Assembly: GCA_947579665.1 (NCBI GenBank)
Contig: OX388350.1
Span: 1,674,001-1,738,000, forward strand
Origin: Sympetrum striolatum
Lineage: Eukaryota; Arthropoda; Insecta; Odonata; Libellulidae
Reading direction: 5' to 3'
DNA length: 64,000 nucleotides
Shown here: piece after piece, positions 10,962-23,336 of the stretch
Position numbering within the stretch: position 1 is the first letter of the stretch
How the letters are laid out: the number at the start of each line of letters is the position of its first letter
Position numbers and translations under genes: made by a program
The notes under the pieces: generated by a model
The model's database searches: none
The model's input: the letters and a program-made list of their open reading frames with translations, nothing else
Told to the model about the DNA's origin: nothing

Positions 10962-12058
10962 TACGAGTAAAATGTTGCTTGCATACTGCAAGCAGATCGG
11001 CAATATTATTTTTATTTCGGCATTATATCGGGACGGTCCTCAAAAGAAAAAAAAAAGGATTTAATTGTTTCTTAAAATTAGCTGAAATTTCATCGTCTGG
11101 CATCGAACCCGGGTCTTACTGGTAAACCTACTATAAAACACAATAGAAGATCACCATCTGTAACTATGTGTGAAAATTCAAGCAGAAATAATGGCTACAA
11201 CTGCCTCAAAAGACGTTCTAATATTCACGAATGTAAATGGCTCTCGGGACTCGAACCATGGACGATCTTGGAAATTTAAAAAATGTTTCCGAAATTTAAA
11301 AAATGTTTCCGAAATTTATTAATGATCTCAATCCATATCCCAAATCTCAAGTTTCTATATTATTGGGAAAGGTTTCAAAATAATTCCTAAAAATCGGATC
11401 AACTTCTGATTGCAGAGACACCTGGTGTCGAACCCAGGACACATTGATAGCTATGAATGCATAGTTTGATTTGTTAAGACTGGTTCTTCTATCACGCTAA
11501 GTTTTAAGTCGATAGCATGCCGGGAAGTACCTAAAATTTGTTTCCGTTATCTCCGTAAGAAATGCATTGAGAAATGTAAATGGCAACCTGGGATCGAACC
11601 AAGGACCAAAAGCGAATATGTTAAATTTTATTATGAAATATATTTATAATCTCCAACTCCATGCCCAATTTCAAGTTTCCATGCCATCGGAAAAGGGTCC
11701 AAAAAAATCTTAAAAATCGGCACAATACATTTTAAACGGCCGATTTTTGCCTCGACCTAGCATCGAACCCAGGATATTTTCCGTAAAACTCATTTATGTT
11801 TTCGATAGATCATGACCATATCTAAAGGCTCCTAGATTTTCGATTCTCTACCTATCCCGGAAGTATTTTTTAAAAATTCCCGAAAATCAAAGCAATGCAT
11901 TTAAACGGGAAAAATCGAGACTTTGGGGCCCTCTGGAATCGAACTCATGACACTGAGGTGCAAAATTGCAATTTTTCTGGCGGTTACCCTCTATGGCCAA
12001 TATGTGGTAAAAATTTCAAGTCAATGACGCTTGTGGTTTGGCCTGTGAGTTTGTATCC
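10962..12058 (-). repeat. Unit 12, full length with 20-bp tandem duplication
   Basis: 1,097 bp. The excess is a direct 20-bp duplication at about 11272-11320, where AAAAAATGTTTCCGAAATTT occurs twice in a row. The 3' end is the GGCAATATTATTTTTATTTC variant. Many private bases are shared with unit 4, so the two are close relatives. Confidence 0.88.
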
Positions 12059-12140
12059 TCTCTCTCTATATATATCTATTATATATAGATGCTTCTCCGG
12101 ATTCACTCATGATATACCCAGATACCCAGATACCCAGATA
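12059..12140. repeat. Head-to-head spacer with GATACCCA repeats
   Basis: TCTATTATATATAGATGC and TTCTCCGGATTCACTCATG are followed by an 8-bp tandem repeat GATACCCA (about four copies) into the GGATAC leader. The repeat unit looks like an expansion of the leader tip itself. Confidence 0.82.
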
Positions 12141-14256
12141 GGATACTAATTCACAGGCTAAACTAATGGCGTCATTGACTCCAAATTTTTACCACGTATT
12201 GGCCATAACGTGAAACCCCCAGGAAAAAAGCGACTTTGATCCTCGGTATCATGGGTTCGATTCCAGAAGGCCCCAAAGTCGCGATTTTCCCCATAAGATT
12301 ACATGGCGGGGATTTTCGAAAATTTATTTGAGGCACTTCCCGGAAAAGGAGAGAGTTGGAACTCGAGGGATCGCTAGATGCCCCCCATATCAAAAGAAAA
12401 CCACAAAGATATCTACGAATATTATCCTAGGTTCGATGCTAGGACGGGGCAAAAGTCGGCCGTTTAAAATGCATTGCGGCGATTTTTAAGTTTTTTTTTG
12501 AACCCTTTTCCGATGGCATAGAAACTTGAAATTCGGCATGGCGTTAGATATCATAATTATATTTCAAAATAATATTTTACATATTCCCTTATGGTCCTTG
12601 GTTCGATCCCAGAGGGCCATTTACATTCCTCAATGCATTTCTTATGGAGATTACGGAAACACATTTTAGGTGCTTTCCGATATTATATCTACTTGAAATT
12701 TTGCATAAGATAAGATCAAGTTATAACTAATCAAACTCTGAATTCACAGCTACCAATGTTTCCTGGTTTTACCACCAGGCGTCTCTACAATCAGTAAATG
12801 ATCCGATTTTTAAGAATTTTTTGGAACCATTTTCCAATTATATAGAAACTTGAAATTCGGCATATAGATAGAATTCATAAATAACTTACAGAATCCTTTT
12901 TTAGATTTCCAGGATCGTCCTTGGTTCGAATCCAGAGAGCCATTTAAATTCGTGAAAATTAGAACGTCTTTTGAGGCAGTTGTAGCCCATATTTCTGATT
13001 GAATTTTCACACATCGTTAGAGATGGTGATGTTCTATTGTGCTGCATAGTAAGTTCACAGTAAAGACCCGGGTTCGATGCCAGACGATGGAATTTAGGCA
13101 AATTTTAAGAAAAATTTCAATTTTTTTTTTTTACTTTCTCCATATACGAAGTATAGAGAAAGTATTGTTTTCATGAAAAAATTCGACTTCGAGATTTCAA
13201 CGGAAATACATGTTTTGGGGTCCCTAGAACACGTTTTGACTATTTTCGGAATGATGTCTGTGTGTATGTGTGTGTGTGTGTGTGTGTCTGTATGTGTGTG
13301 TGTGTTAGTGGGCGCTCTATCGTGAAAACTATTGATTGTATTAATACCAAACTTCGTATATAGTACTGTGGTGTGTGCTGTCAGAGTTGATTAGTTTTTG
13401 GAGTAAATCGGTTGACCGGAAGTCGAGCTTCATTCATTATAGCTCATTTCCGGTTTTCAAAATATCTCCATAAATATGATATATACGTGCATTGTATTAC
13501 TTATAAAAGTTTTAGATTATGTAATTTACTATAACTTTTGTATTTATTATATTTTTGTATCACCGGTTGATTAGGAGTTATTCGTGAAATACCGATAAAC
13601 CGGAAGTAGCCGTTATGTACTTTGTGGGCGCTCTAACTTAAGAACGATGCATTATATCAACACCGAATTTCATACATAGTACTTTATTTAGTTTCTTAAG
13701 AGTTGATTAGTTTTTGGAGTAAATCGGTTTACCGGAAGTCGAATCGTATTCTTCAAAGCTCATTTCCGGTTTTCAAAATATCTCCATAAATACGATATTT
13801 AGGTATATACTATTATTTATAAAAGTTTTAGAAAATGAAATTTACTATAACTTTTGGTTGAAACATATTTTTGTATCACTGATTGTGTAGGAGTTATTCA
13901 TGAAATACTGATAAACCGGAAGTTGCTGATTATGTACTTTGTGGGCGCTCTGGGCTCTATGGGCGAAATGCCAATTTCATCGTATTTTATCGATCATGTC
14001 CCGTAAAACATTATTATTCATGTTTTTGGCGTCAAAGATAATAATATATATATATTAATCACTCATATTCCAAGTTTAGATGGAATATAGAGTTCGAAAT
14101 TACTGCGGTAGATAAATATTTAAATCTTATATACATGGAGAAAGTCGTGTGCTGGCCACATCAGATTTTTTCTTTTGATGGCCGTCCGGATATGATGCCG
14201 ACATGAAAATAGTGTTGCCGATCTGCTTGCAGTATGCAAGCAACATTTTACTCGTA
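12141..14256 (+). repeat. Unit 13, full length, split by a foreign 1-kb element
   Basis: Without the insert at 13132-14165 the unit is about 1,082 bp, so it is a complete copy interrupted in its T-run. The leader is type I, the first monomer is the CCATAAGATTACATGG type, and the tail is the GATGGCCGTCC / GCAACATTTTACTCGTA variant. The box near 12769 has decayed to TGGTTTTACCACC, losing TTCGA. Confidence 0.87.
13132..14165 (+). mobile_element. Nested element Z, copy 1 (non-coding, about 1.03 kb)
   Basis: Foreign to the array. It starts ACTTTCTCCATATACGAAG with a short palindrome (ACTTTCTC...GAGAAAGT) and ends ATGGAGAAAGTCGTGTGCTG then GCCACATCAGA. The first bases and the complement of ATGGAGAAAGT form a short inverted repeat, with about 20 extra bases outside it on the right. 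Inside are a (TG)n tract (13258-13305) and two tandem repeats of about 317 bp starting GTGGGCGCTC at 13308 and 13624, with a third start at 13941. ACCGGAAGT and CATTTCCGGTTTTC words recur. No open frame is present. The family was not recognised; it behaves like a non-autonomous interspersed element. Confidence 0.75.
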
Positions 14257-14325
14257 TCTATATATATCTATTATATATAGATGCTTCTCCGGATTCATTC
14301 ATGTATCCATATATATATTCATATA
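14257..14325. repeat. Tail-to-tail spacer with CTTCTCCGGA block
   Basis: CTATATATATCTATTATATA, GATGCTTCTCCGGATTCATT, then GTATCCATATATATATTC lie between inverted tails. The GTATCC word is a fragment of a leader tip, which suggests that a unit once stood here or that the spacer moved with an inversion. Confidence 0.8.
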
Positions 14326-14658
14326 TACGAGTAAAATGTAGCTTGCATACTGCAAGCAGATCGACAACACTAATTTCATAACGGCAATATATCGGGACGG
14401 TCCCGGAAAGGAAAAAAAGGATTAAAAATATTCTTAAAATTCGCTTCAATTTAATCGTCTGGCATCGAACCCGGGTCTTTTTGGTGAAATTTCTATGCAG
14501 CACATCAGAAGATCATCTTCTCTAAATACGTGTGAAAATTCAAGCAGAAATATTGGCTGCAACTGCCTCAAACGAAGACCTACTTTTCACGAATGGCCAA
14601 TACGCCGTAAAAATTTCAGCTCAATCACTCTTGTGGTTTAGGCTGTGAGTTTGTATCC
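14326..14658 (-). repeat. Unit 14, internally deleted (one box kept)
   Basis: Starts with tail, hairpin and the sixth box, with GGTCCCGGAAAGG in the 3' end as in unit 28. At about 14594 CTTTTCACGAAT is joined directly to the leader-side GGCCAATACGCCG. Five monomers are missing. Confidence 0.85.
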
Positions 14659-14689
14659 TCTCTCTATATATATATATATATCTATTATA

Positions 14690-15765
14690 TACGAGTAAAA
14701 TGTAGCTTGCATACTGCAAGCAGATGGACAACACTAATTTCATATCGGCATTATAACGGAACGGTCCTCAAAAGAAAAAAAAAGGATTTAATTTTTTCTT
14801 AAAATTCGCTGAAATGTCATCGTCTGGCATCGAACCCGGGTCTTACTGAAAACCTACTATGAAAAACAGTAGAAGATCACCATCTCTAACTATGTGTGTA
14901 AATTCAAGCAGAAATATTGGCTACAACTGCCTCAAAAAGCGGCTCTAATGTTCAAGATTGTAAATGGCTCTCGAGACTCGAACCAAGGACGATCTTGGAA
15001 ATTTAAAAAATGTTTCTGAAAGTTATTATTGATCTCAATCTATATGCCAAATTTCAAGTTTCTATATTATTGGGAAAGGTTTCAAAATAATTCCTAAAAT
15101 TCGAATCAACTTCTGATTGCAGAGACACCTGGTGTTGAACCCAGGACACATTGATAGCTGTGAATTAATATTTTGATTTGTTAAGTCTTGCTCTTTTATC
15201 ATGCAAAGTTTGAGGTCGATAGCATGCCGGAAAATACCTAAAATTTGTTTCCGTTATCTCCTTAAGAAATGCATTGAGGAATTTAAATGTCCCTCTGGGA
15301 TCGAACCAAGGACCATCAGCGAATATGTAAAATTTGATTTTGTTAATTTTTTATAATATCTAACCTCATACCGAATTTCAAGTTTCTATGCCATCGCAAA
15401 AGGGTCCAAAAAAATCTTAAAAATCGCCACAATGCATTTTAAACGGCCGATTTTTGCCCCGACCAAGCATCGAACCCAGGTTATTTTCTGTAGAACTCAT
15501 TTATGTTTTCGATAGATCATGACCATATATAAAGGCTCCTAGAGTTTCGATTCTCTACCTATCCGAGAAGTATTTTTTAAAAATTCCCGAAAATCTAAGC
15601 AATGCATTTAAACGGGAAAAATCGGGACTTAGGGGCCCTCTGGAATCGAACCCATGACACTGAGGATCAAAATCACTATTTTTCTGGCGGTTAATTGTTA
15701 TGGCCAATACGCAGTAAAAATTTGAACTCAATCACGCTTGTGGTTTAGGCTTTGAATTTGTATCC
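14690..15765 (-). repeat. Unit 15, full length, type I leader
   Basis: 1,076 bp. Its tail-side half resembles unit 9 (shared GTTGAACCCAGG and GAATTAATATTTTGATTTG). Its leader side has the GGCGGTTAATTGTTATGGCC / ACGCAGTAAAAATTTGAAC variant shared with units 1, 31 and 48. It looks like a mosaic of two lineages. Confidence 0.88.
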
Positions 15766-15825
15766 TATCTATCTATATACCTATCTATATATATGAATGA
15801 ATCCGGAGAAGCATCTATATATATA

Positions 15826-16899
15826 TACGAGTAAAATGTAGCTTGCATACTGCAAGCAGATCGGCAATACTGATTTCATATCCGCATCATATCGGGACGG
15901 TCCTCAAAAGAAAAAAAAGGATTGAAATTTTTCTTAAAATTCGCTGAAATTTCATCGTCTGGCATCAAACCCGGGTATTACTGGTGAACCTACTATGAAA
16001 CACAATAGAACATCACTATCTCTAACTATGTGTGAAAATTCAAGCAGAAATATGGGCTATAACTGCCTCAAAAGACGTTCTAATTTTCACGAATTTAAAT
16101 GGCTCTCTGGATTCGAACCAAGGACGATCTTGGAAATCTATAATATGTTTCTGAAAGTTATTTATGATCTCTATCTATATGCCGAATTTCAAGTTTCTAT
16201 ATTATTGGGAAGGGGTTCAAAATAGTTCCTAAAAATTGAATCAATTACTGATTGAAGAGACGCCTGGTGTCGAACCCAGGACCTACTGGCAGCTGTGAAA
16301 ACACATTATGACTTGGTTTGACCTGATCTTATTAAATGCAAAGTTTGAAGTCAACAACTTTCCAGGAAGTACCTAAAATTTGCTTCCGTAATCTCCATAA
16401 GAAATGCATTGTAGGATGTAAATTGCCCTCTGGGATCGAACCAAGGACCATCAGCGAGCTCTAAAATTTTATTATGAAATATATTTATGATATATATCTA
16501 CGTGCCAAGTTTCAAGTTTCCAAGTCATCTGTAAGTAATTAAAAAAAATCTTAAAAATCGCTATGTAAATTAAACGGGAGAATATTTGCCCTGGCCTAGC
16601 ATCGAACCAAGGATAATATTTGTAGATGTCTTTGTGGTTTCCTTTAGATATATACGGCATCTAGCGATCTCTAGAATTTCAACTCTCTCCTTTTCCGGGA
16701 AGTGCCTCAAAAGAATTTTCGAAAATCCCCGCCATGTATTCTTATGGACAAAATCGGGACTTTGGGGCCTTCTGGAATCGAACCCATGACCCCGAGGTTC
16801 AATGTCGGCTTTTTCCTGGAGGTTACACGTTATGGCCAATATTTCGTAAAAATTTCAAGTCGGTGGCACTTGTGGAACATGCTTATACTTTTGATCCCC
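15826..16899 (-). repeat. Unit 16, full length, near-identical to unit 19 except at the tail
   Basis: 1,074 bp with a type II leader. From about 15935 to 16899 it matches unit 19 (offset +3457) almost base for base, including AACATCACTATCTCTAACTA and the shortened linker TCGCTATGTAAATTAAACGG. The first 100 bases differ: here the tail is GGCAATACTGATTTCATATC, while unit 19 carries the GACAACACTATTTTCATGTC form. Confidence 0.9.
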
Positions 16900-16974
16900 A
16901 GTGTATATATATCTATTATATATACTACTATATCTATTATATATAGATGCTTCTCCGGATTCATTCATATATCA
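16900..16974. repeat. Spacer with doubled TCTATTATATATA
   Basis: A tandem TCTATTATATATACTACTA / TCTATTATATATAGATGC arrangement is followed by CTTCTCCGGATTCATTCAT. A type I block here follows a type II leader (GATCCCC), an exception to the usual pairing. Confidence 0.8.
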
Positions 16975-18051
16975 TACGAGTAAAATGTTGCTTGCATTCT
17001 GCAAGCAGATCGACAACACTATTTGCATGTCGGCATCATATCCGGAAGGCCATCAAAAGAAAAAAAAAGATTGAAATATTTCTTAAAATTGCCTAAATTC
17101 CATCGTCCGGCATCGAACCCGGGTCTTTACTGTGAACTTACTATGCAGCACGATAGAACATCACCATCTCTAACGATGTGTGAAAATTCAAGCAGAAATA
17201 TGGGCTACAACTGCCTCAAAAGACGTTCTAATTTTTACGAATTTAAATGGCTCTCTGGATTCGAACCAAGGACGATCTTGGAAATCTAAAAAATGTTTCT
17301 GAAAGTTATTTATGATCTCTATCTATATGCCGAATTTGAAGTTTCTATATTATTGGCAAAGGTTTCAAAATAATACCTAAAAATCGGATTAACTTCTGAT
17401 TGCAGAGACACCTGGTGTCGAACCCAGGACTCTTTGATAGCTGTGAATTCACTGTTTGATTTGTATGGACTTGATCTTTCTACATGCAAAGTTTGAAGTC
17501 AATATCGTGCCGGGAAGTACCTAAAATTTGTTTCCGTTATCTCCGTAAGAAAAGCATTGGGAAGTGCAAATGGTCCTCTGGGATCGAACCAAGGACCATA
17601 AGCTAATATATAAAATTCGATTATGAAATAAATTCATGATATCTATCGAAGTGCTGAGTTTCAAGTATCCATGTTATCGGGAAAGGATCCAAAAAAAATC
17701 TTAAAAATCGCCGCAATGCATTTTAAACGGCCGATTTTTGCCCCGGCCTAGCATCGAACCAAGGATAATATTCGTAGATGTCTTTATCGTTTTCTTTAGA
17801 TATCTTTGGCATCTAGCGATCTCTCGAATTTCAACTCTCTACTTTCCCTGGAAGTGCACCAAAAAAATTTTCGAAAATCCCCGCCATGTATCCTTATGGA
17901 GAAAATCGCGACTTTGGGGCCTTCTGGAATCGAACCCATGACCCCGAGGTTCAATGTCGGCTTTTTCCTGGAGGTTACACGTTATGGCCAATATTTCGTA
18001 AAACTTTCAAGTCGGTGGCACTTGTGGAACATGCTTATACTTTTGATCCCC
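16975..18051 (-). repeat. Unit 17, full length, type II leader
   Basis: 1,077 bp with the GACAACACTATTTGCATGTC tail variant. It shares AAGAAAAGCATTGGGAAGTG and CATAAGCTAAT with unit 29, its likely closest relative, and the leader side (GGAACATGCTTATACTTTTG) with units 16 and 19. Confidence 0.89.
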
Positions 18052-18090
18052 AGTGTATATATATCTATTATATATACTACTATATATATA

Positions 18091-19165
18091 TACGAGTAAA
18101 ATGTTGCTTGCATACTGCAAGCAGATCGACAACACTATTTTCATGTCGGCATCATATTGGGACGGCCATCAAAAGAAAAAAATGGATTAAATTTTTCTTA
18201 AAATTCCCTGAAATTCCATCGTCTGGCATCGAACGCGGGTCTTTCTGGTGATACTCACTAAGCAGCACAATAGAAGATCACTATCTCTAACTGTGTGTGA
18301 AAATTCAAGCAGAAATATGGGCTACAACTGCCTCAAAAGACGTTCTAATTTTCACGAATTTGAATGGCTCTCTGGATTCGAACCAAGGACTATCCTGGAA
18401 ATCTAAAATATGTTTCAGAATTTAATTTATGATCTCTATCTATATGCCGAATTTCAAGTTTCTATATTATTGGGAAGGGTTTCAAAATAATTCCTTAAAA
18501 TCGGATCAACTTCTGATTGCAGAGACACCTGGTGTCGAACCCAGGACACACTGATAGCTGTGAATGCACTGTTTGATTTGTATGGACTTGATCTTTTTAT
18601 ATGCAAAGTTTGAAGTCGATATCGTGCCGGGAAGTACCTAAAATTTGTTTCCGTTATCTCCGTAAGAAATGCATTGAGGAATTTAAATGTCCCTCTGGGA
18701 TCGAACCGAGGACCATCAGCGAATACGTAAAATTTGATTATGATATATTTTTATGGTATCTAACCTCATACGGAATTTCAAGTTTCTATGCCATCGGAAA
18801 AGAGTCCAAAAAAAATCTTAAAAAACGCCACAATGCATTTTAAACGGCCGATTTTTGCCCCGACCTAGCATCGAACCAAGGATAATATTCGTAGATGTCT
18901 TTATGGTTTCCTTTAGATATGCACGGCATCTAGCGATCCCTCGAATTTCATTTCTCTACTTCTCCGGGAAGTGCCTCAAAAAAATTTTCGAAAATCCCCG
19001 CCATGTATCCTTATGGAGAAAATCGCTACTTTGCGGCCTTCTGGAATCGAACCCATGACACCGAGATTCAATGTCGGCTTTTTCCTGGAGGTTACTCGTT
19101 ATGGCCAATACGTCGTAAAAATTTCAAGTCGTTGGCACTTCTGGAACATGGTTAAACTTTTGATC

Positions 19166-19168
<3 letters not shown>
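18091..19168 (-). repeat. Unit 18, full length, type II leader
   Basis: 1,078 bp, regular. The tail is the ATTTTCATGTCGGC / GGCCATC variant. The sixth box reads GCATCGAACGCGGGTC, one base off the usual CCCGGG. Its leader runs into the longest TA tract of the window. Confidence 0.89.
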
Positions 19169-19231
<63 letters not shown>

Positions 19232-19282
19232 CTTATATATAGGTATATCCGGAGAAGCGTCTATATATAATAGATATATATA
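19169..19282. repeat. Long (TA)n tract and type II spacer
   Basis: About 60 bp of uninterrupted TA lies between the GATCCCC leader end and AACTTATATATAGGTATATC, followed by CGGAGAAGCGTC and TATATATAATAGAT. The GACGC/GCGTC version of the block goes with type II leaders. Confidence 0.88.
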
Positions 19283-20356
19283 TACGAGTAAAATGTTGCT
19301 TGCATACTGCAAGCAGATCGACAACACTATTTTCATGTCGGCATCATATCGGGACGGCCATCAAAAGAAAAAAGTGGATTGAAATTTTTCTTAAAATTCG
19401 CTGAAATTCCATCGTCTGGCATCAAACCCGGGTATTACTGGTGAACCTACTATGAAACACAATAGAACATCACTATCTCTAACTATGTGTGAAAATTCAA
19501 GCAGAAATATGGGCTATAACTGCCTCAAAAGACGTTCTAATTTTCACGAATTTAAATGGCTCTCTGGATTCGAACCAAGGACGATCTTGGAAATCTATAA
19601 TATGTTTCTGAAAGTTATTTATGATCTCTATCTATATGCCGAATTTCAAGTTTCTATATTATTGGGAAGGGGTTCAAAATAGTTCCTAAAAATTGAATCA
19701 ATTAATGATTGTAGAGACGCCTGGTGTCGAACCCAGGACCTACTGGCAGCTGTGAAAACACATTATGACTTGGTTTGACCTGATCTTATTAAATGCAAAG
19801 TTTGAAGTCAACAACTTGCCAGGAAGTACCTAAAATTTGCTTCCGTAATCTCCATAAGAAATGCATTGTAGGATGTAAATTGCCCTCTGGGATCGAACCA
19901 AGGACCTTCAGCGAGCTCTAAAATTTTATTATGAAATATATTTATGATATATATCTACGTGCCAAGTTTCAAGTTTCCAAGTCATCTGTAAGTAATTAAA
20001 AAAAATCTTAAAAATCGCTATGTAAATTAAACGGGAGAATATTTGCCCTGGCCTAGCATCGAACCAAGGATAATATTTGTAGATGTCTTTGTGGTTTCCT
20101 TTAGATACATACGGCATCTAGCGATCTCTAGAATTTCAACTCTCTCCTTTTCCGGGAAAAGCCTCAAAAGAATTTTCGAAAATCCCCGCCATGTATTCTT
20201 ACGGACAAAATCGGGACTTTGGGGCCTTCTGGAATCGAACCCATGACCCCGAGGTTCAATGTCGGCTTTTTCCTGGAGGTTACACGTTATGGCCAATATT
20301 TCGTAAAAATTTCAAGTCGGTGGCACTTGTGGAACATGCTTATACTTTTGATCCCC
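19283..20356 (-). repeat. Unit 19, full length, recent copy of unit 16
   Basis: 1,074 bp, the same length as unit 16. Only scattered differences are visible beyond the first 100 bases (for example AAAAGCC against AAGTGCC near 20160, and TTACGG against TTATGG near 20200). Its tail belongs to a different 3' variant, which places an exchange breakpoint near 19385. Confidence 0.9.
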
Positions 20357-20374
20357 AGTGTATATATATATATA

Positions 20375-21100
20375 CAAGAGCTCCCTTACATAACGATAAA
20401 TGCATAAAAAAATTATGAAAAGATACCCCATAGTATTATATATGGGTGATATTTTTACCGCCCGGCATCGAACCCGGGTCTTTCAGGCAATACTTTCTAT
20501 GCAGCACAAAAGAAAAACACCATCTCTAACCGCGTATGCAAATTCAAGCAGAAATATTGGTTACAACTGCCTCAAATGACGTCCTACTTTTCCTTTATAT
20601 TCCTTATGAGAGAAACGTTATTGTGCTCTGGCTTCGAACCCAGGAACAGTACGGTCTTATGAAAATTTTTTTCTAAAACTTGTTCGTACCATACATCTTC
20701 CAGCCAAGCACGAACATCCTATCATTTCGATAAGTGCATCTAAAAAAATAATGAAAAACGGCTCCCATGTATTTTAAAGGACAGATCTTTGCATCGTCCT
20801 AGCATCGAACCCAGGATAACTTTTGTAAAAGTCATTGATGTTTTCGAAAGTCCAAGACCATAAATATAGGCACCTTGAGTTTTACTTCTCTACCTATCCG
20901 GAAAGTATTTTTTTTTAATTCCCGAAAATCACGGCAATGCATTCAAACGGGAAAAATCGGGACTTTGGGGCCCTCTGGAATCGAACCTATGACACTGAGG
21001 ATCAAAGTCTCTTTTTTCCTGGGGGTTTCACGTTATGGCCAATATGTCATAAAAATTTCAGATCAATGACGCTTGTAGTTTAGGCTGTGAATTTGTATCC
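20375..21100 (-). repeat. Unit 20, subfamily Y, tail half missing
   Basis: Starts abruptly after (TA)n at AAGAGCTCCCTTACATAACG with no hairpin or tail, then matches unit 24 from its third monomer to the leader end. Four boxes remain: CCGCCCGGCATCGAACCC, GGCTTCGAACCC, GCATCGAACCC and GAATCGAACC. The leader is type I. Confidence 0.88.
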
Positions 21101-21155
21101 TATCTATCTATATAGGTATATATATGAATGAATCCGGAGAAGCATCTATCTATTA

Positions 21156-22231
21156 TACGAGTAAAATGTTGCTTGCATACTGCAAGCAGATCGACAACAC
21201 TATTTTCATGTCGGCATCATATCCGGACGGCCATCAAAAGAAAAAAAAAGATTGAAATTTTTCTTAAAATTTGCCTAAATTCCATCGTCCGGCATCGAAC
21301 CCGGGTCTTTACTGTGAACTTACTATGCAGCACAATAGACCATCACCATCTCTAACGATGTGTGAAAATTCAAGCAGAAATATGGGCTACAACTGCCTCA
21401 AAAGACGTTCTAATTTTTACGAATTTAAATGGCTCTCTGGATTCGAACGAAGGACGATCTTGGAAATCTAAAACATGTTTCTGAAAGTTATTTATGATGT
21501 CTATCTATATGCCGAATTTGAAGTTTCTATATGATTGGCAAAGGTTTCAAAATAATTCCTAAAAATCGGATCAACTTCTGATTGTAGAGACGCCTGGTGG
21601 TGAAACCAGGAAACATTGGTAGATGTGAATTCACAGTTTGATTAGTAATGACTTGATCTTATCTTATGCAAAGTTTCAAGTAGATATAATATCGGGAAGC
21701 ACCTAAAATGTGTTTCCGTAATCTCCATAAGAAATGCATTGAGGAATGTAAATGGCCCTCTGGGATCGAACCAAGGACCATAAGGGAATATGAAAAATTT
21801 GATTATGAAATATAATTATGATATCTAACGCCATGCCGAATTTCAAGTTCCTATGCCATCGGAAAAGGGTCCAAAAAAAATCTTAAAAATCGCCGCAATG
21901 CATTTTAAACGGCCGATTTTTGCCTCGACCTAGCATCGAACCCAGGATATTTTTAGTAAAACTCATTTAAGTTTTCGATAGATCATGTCCATATATATAG
22001 GCTCCTAGAGTTTTATTTCTCTACCTATCCCGGAAGTATTTTTTTTTAAATCCCGTAAATCAATGCAATGCATTTAAACGGGAAAAATCGGGACTTTGGG
22101 GCCCTCTGGAATCGAACCCATGACACTGAGGATCAAAGTCGCTTTTTTCCTGGGGGTTTCACGTTATGGCCAATATGTCATAAAAATTTCAGATCAATGA
22201 CGCTTGTAGTTTAGGCTGTGAATTAGTATCC
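21156..22231 (-). repeat. Unit 21, full length, type I leader
   Basis: 1,076 bp. The tail side equals unit 17 (ATCCGGACGGCCATC). The middle switches near 21590 to the GCCTGGTGGTGAAACCAGGA variant, which loses the TTCGA core, and the leader side matches units 20 and 24. At least two exchange points are visible. Confidence 0.88.
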
Positions 22232-22257
22232 TATCTATCTATCTATCTATATAGGTA

Positions 22258-23336
22258 TACGAGTAAAATGTAGCTTGCATACTGCAAGCAGATCGGCAAT
22301 ACTAATTTCATATCGGCATCATATCGGAACGCTCCTCAAAAGAAAAAAAAAAAGGATTGAAATTTTTCTTAAAATTCGCTTAAATTTCATCGTCTGGCAT
22401 CGAACCCGGGTCTTACTGGTGAACTAACTATGCAGCACAATAGAAGATCATCATCTATAACCATGTGTGAAAATTCAAGCAGAAATATTGGCTACAACTG
22501 CCTCAAAAGACGTTCTAATTATCACGAATGTAAATGGCTCTCTGGATTCGAACCAAGGACGATCTTGGAAATCTAAAAGATATTTCTGAAAGTTATTTAT
22601 GATTTCTATCTATATACAGAATTTCAAATTTCTATATTATTGGGAAAGGTTTCCAAATAATTCCTAAAAATCGGATCAACTTCTGATTGAAGAGACACCT
22701 GGTGTCGAACCCAGGACATATTGTAAGCTGTGCATGCAAAGTTTGATTTGTAAAGACTTTTTCTTGTATCTTGCAAAGTTTGAAGTCGATAGCATGCCGG
22801 GAAGTACCTTAATTTTGTTTCCGTTATCTCCGTAAGGAATGCATTGAGAAGTGCAAATGGTCCTCTGGGATCGAACCAAGGACCATCAGCGAACATTTAA
22901 AATTCGATTTTGAAATATATTTATGATATCTATCCACGTGCCGAGTTTCAAGTATCCATGTTATCGGGAAAGGATCCAAAAAAAATCTTCAAAATCGCCG
23001 CAATGCATTTTAAGCGGCCGATTTTTGCCCCGACGTAGCATCGAACCATGGACCATATTCGGCGATGTCTTTTTCATTTTCTTTGGATATGCACGGCTTC
23101 TAGCGATCCCTCGAATTTCATTTCTCTCCGTTTCCGGGAAGTGCCTCAAAAAAATTTTCGAAAATCCCTGCCATGTAATCTTATGGGGAAAATCGCGACT
23201 TTGGGGCCTTCTGGAATCGAACCCATGACACCGAGGTTCAAAGTCGGCTTTTTCCTGGAGGTTACACCTCATGGCCATAACGTCGTAAAAATTTCAAGTC
23301 AATGACGCTTTTGGTTTAGCCTGTGAATTTGTATCC
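22258..23336 (-). repeat. Unit 22, full length, near-identical to unit 39 in its tail half
   Basis: 1,079 bp. The first 780 bases are almost the same as in unit 39 (shared ATCGGAACGCTCCTC, GAACTAACTATGCAG, CTTGTATCTTGC). The leader tip is GTATCC although the first monomer is the type II body, and the spacer is an expanded TATCTGGG repeat. Confidence 0.89.

Noticed and set aside
13308..13940. Coding sequence in element Z
   Set aside because: Stops are frequent in all frames, and the 317-bp period is not accompanied by an open frame in either copy.
16570..16839. Antisense frame conserved between units 16 and 19 as evidence of selection
   Set aside because: The whole DNA segment is near-identical, so peptide similarity adds no evidence of coding constraint.
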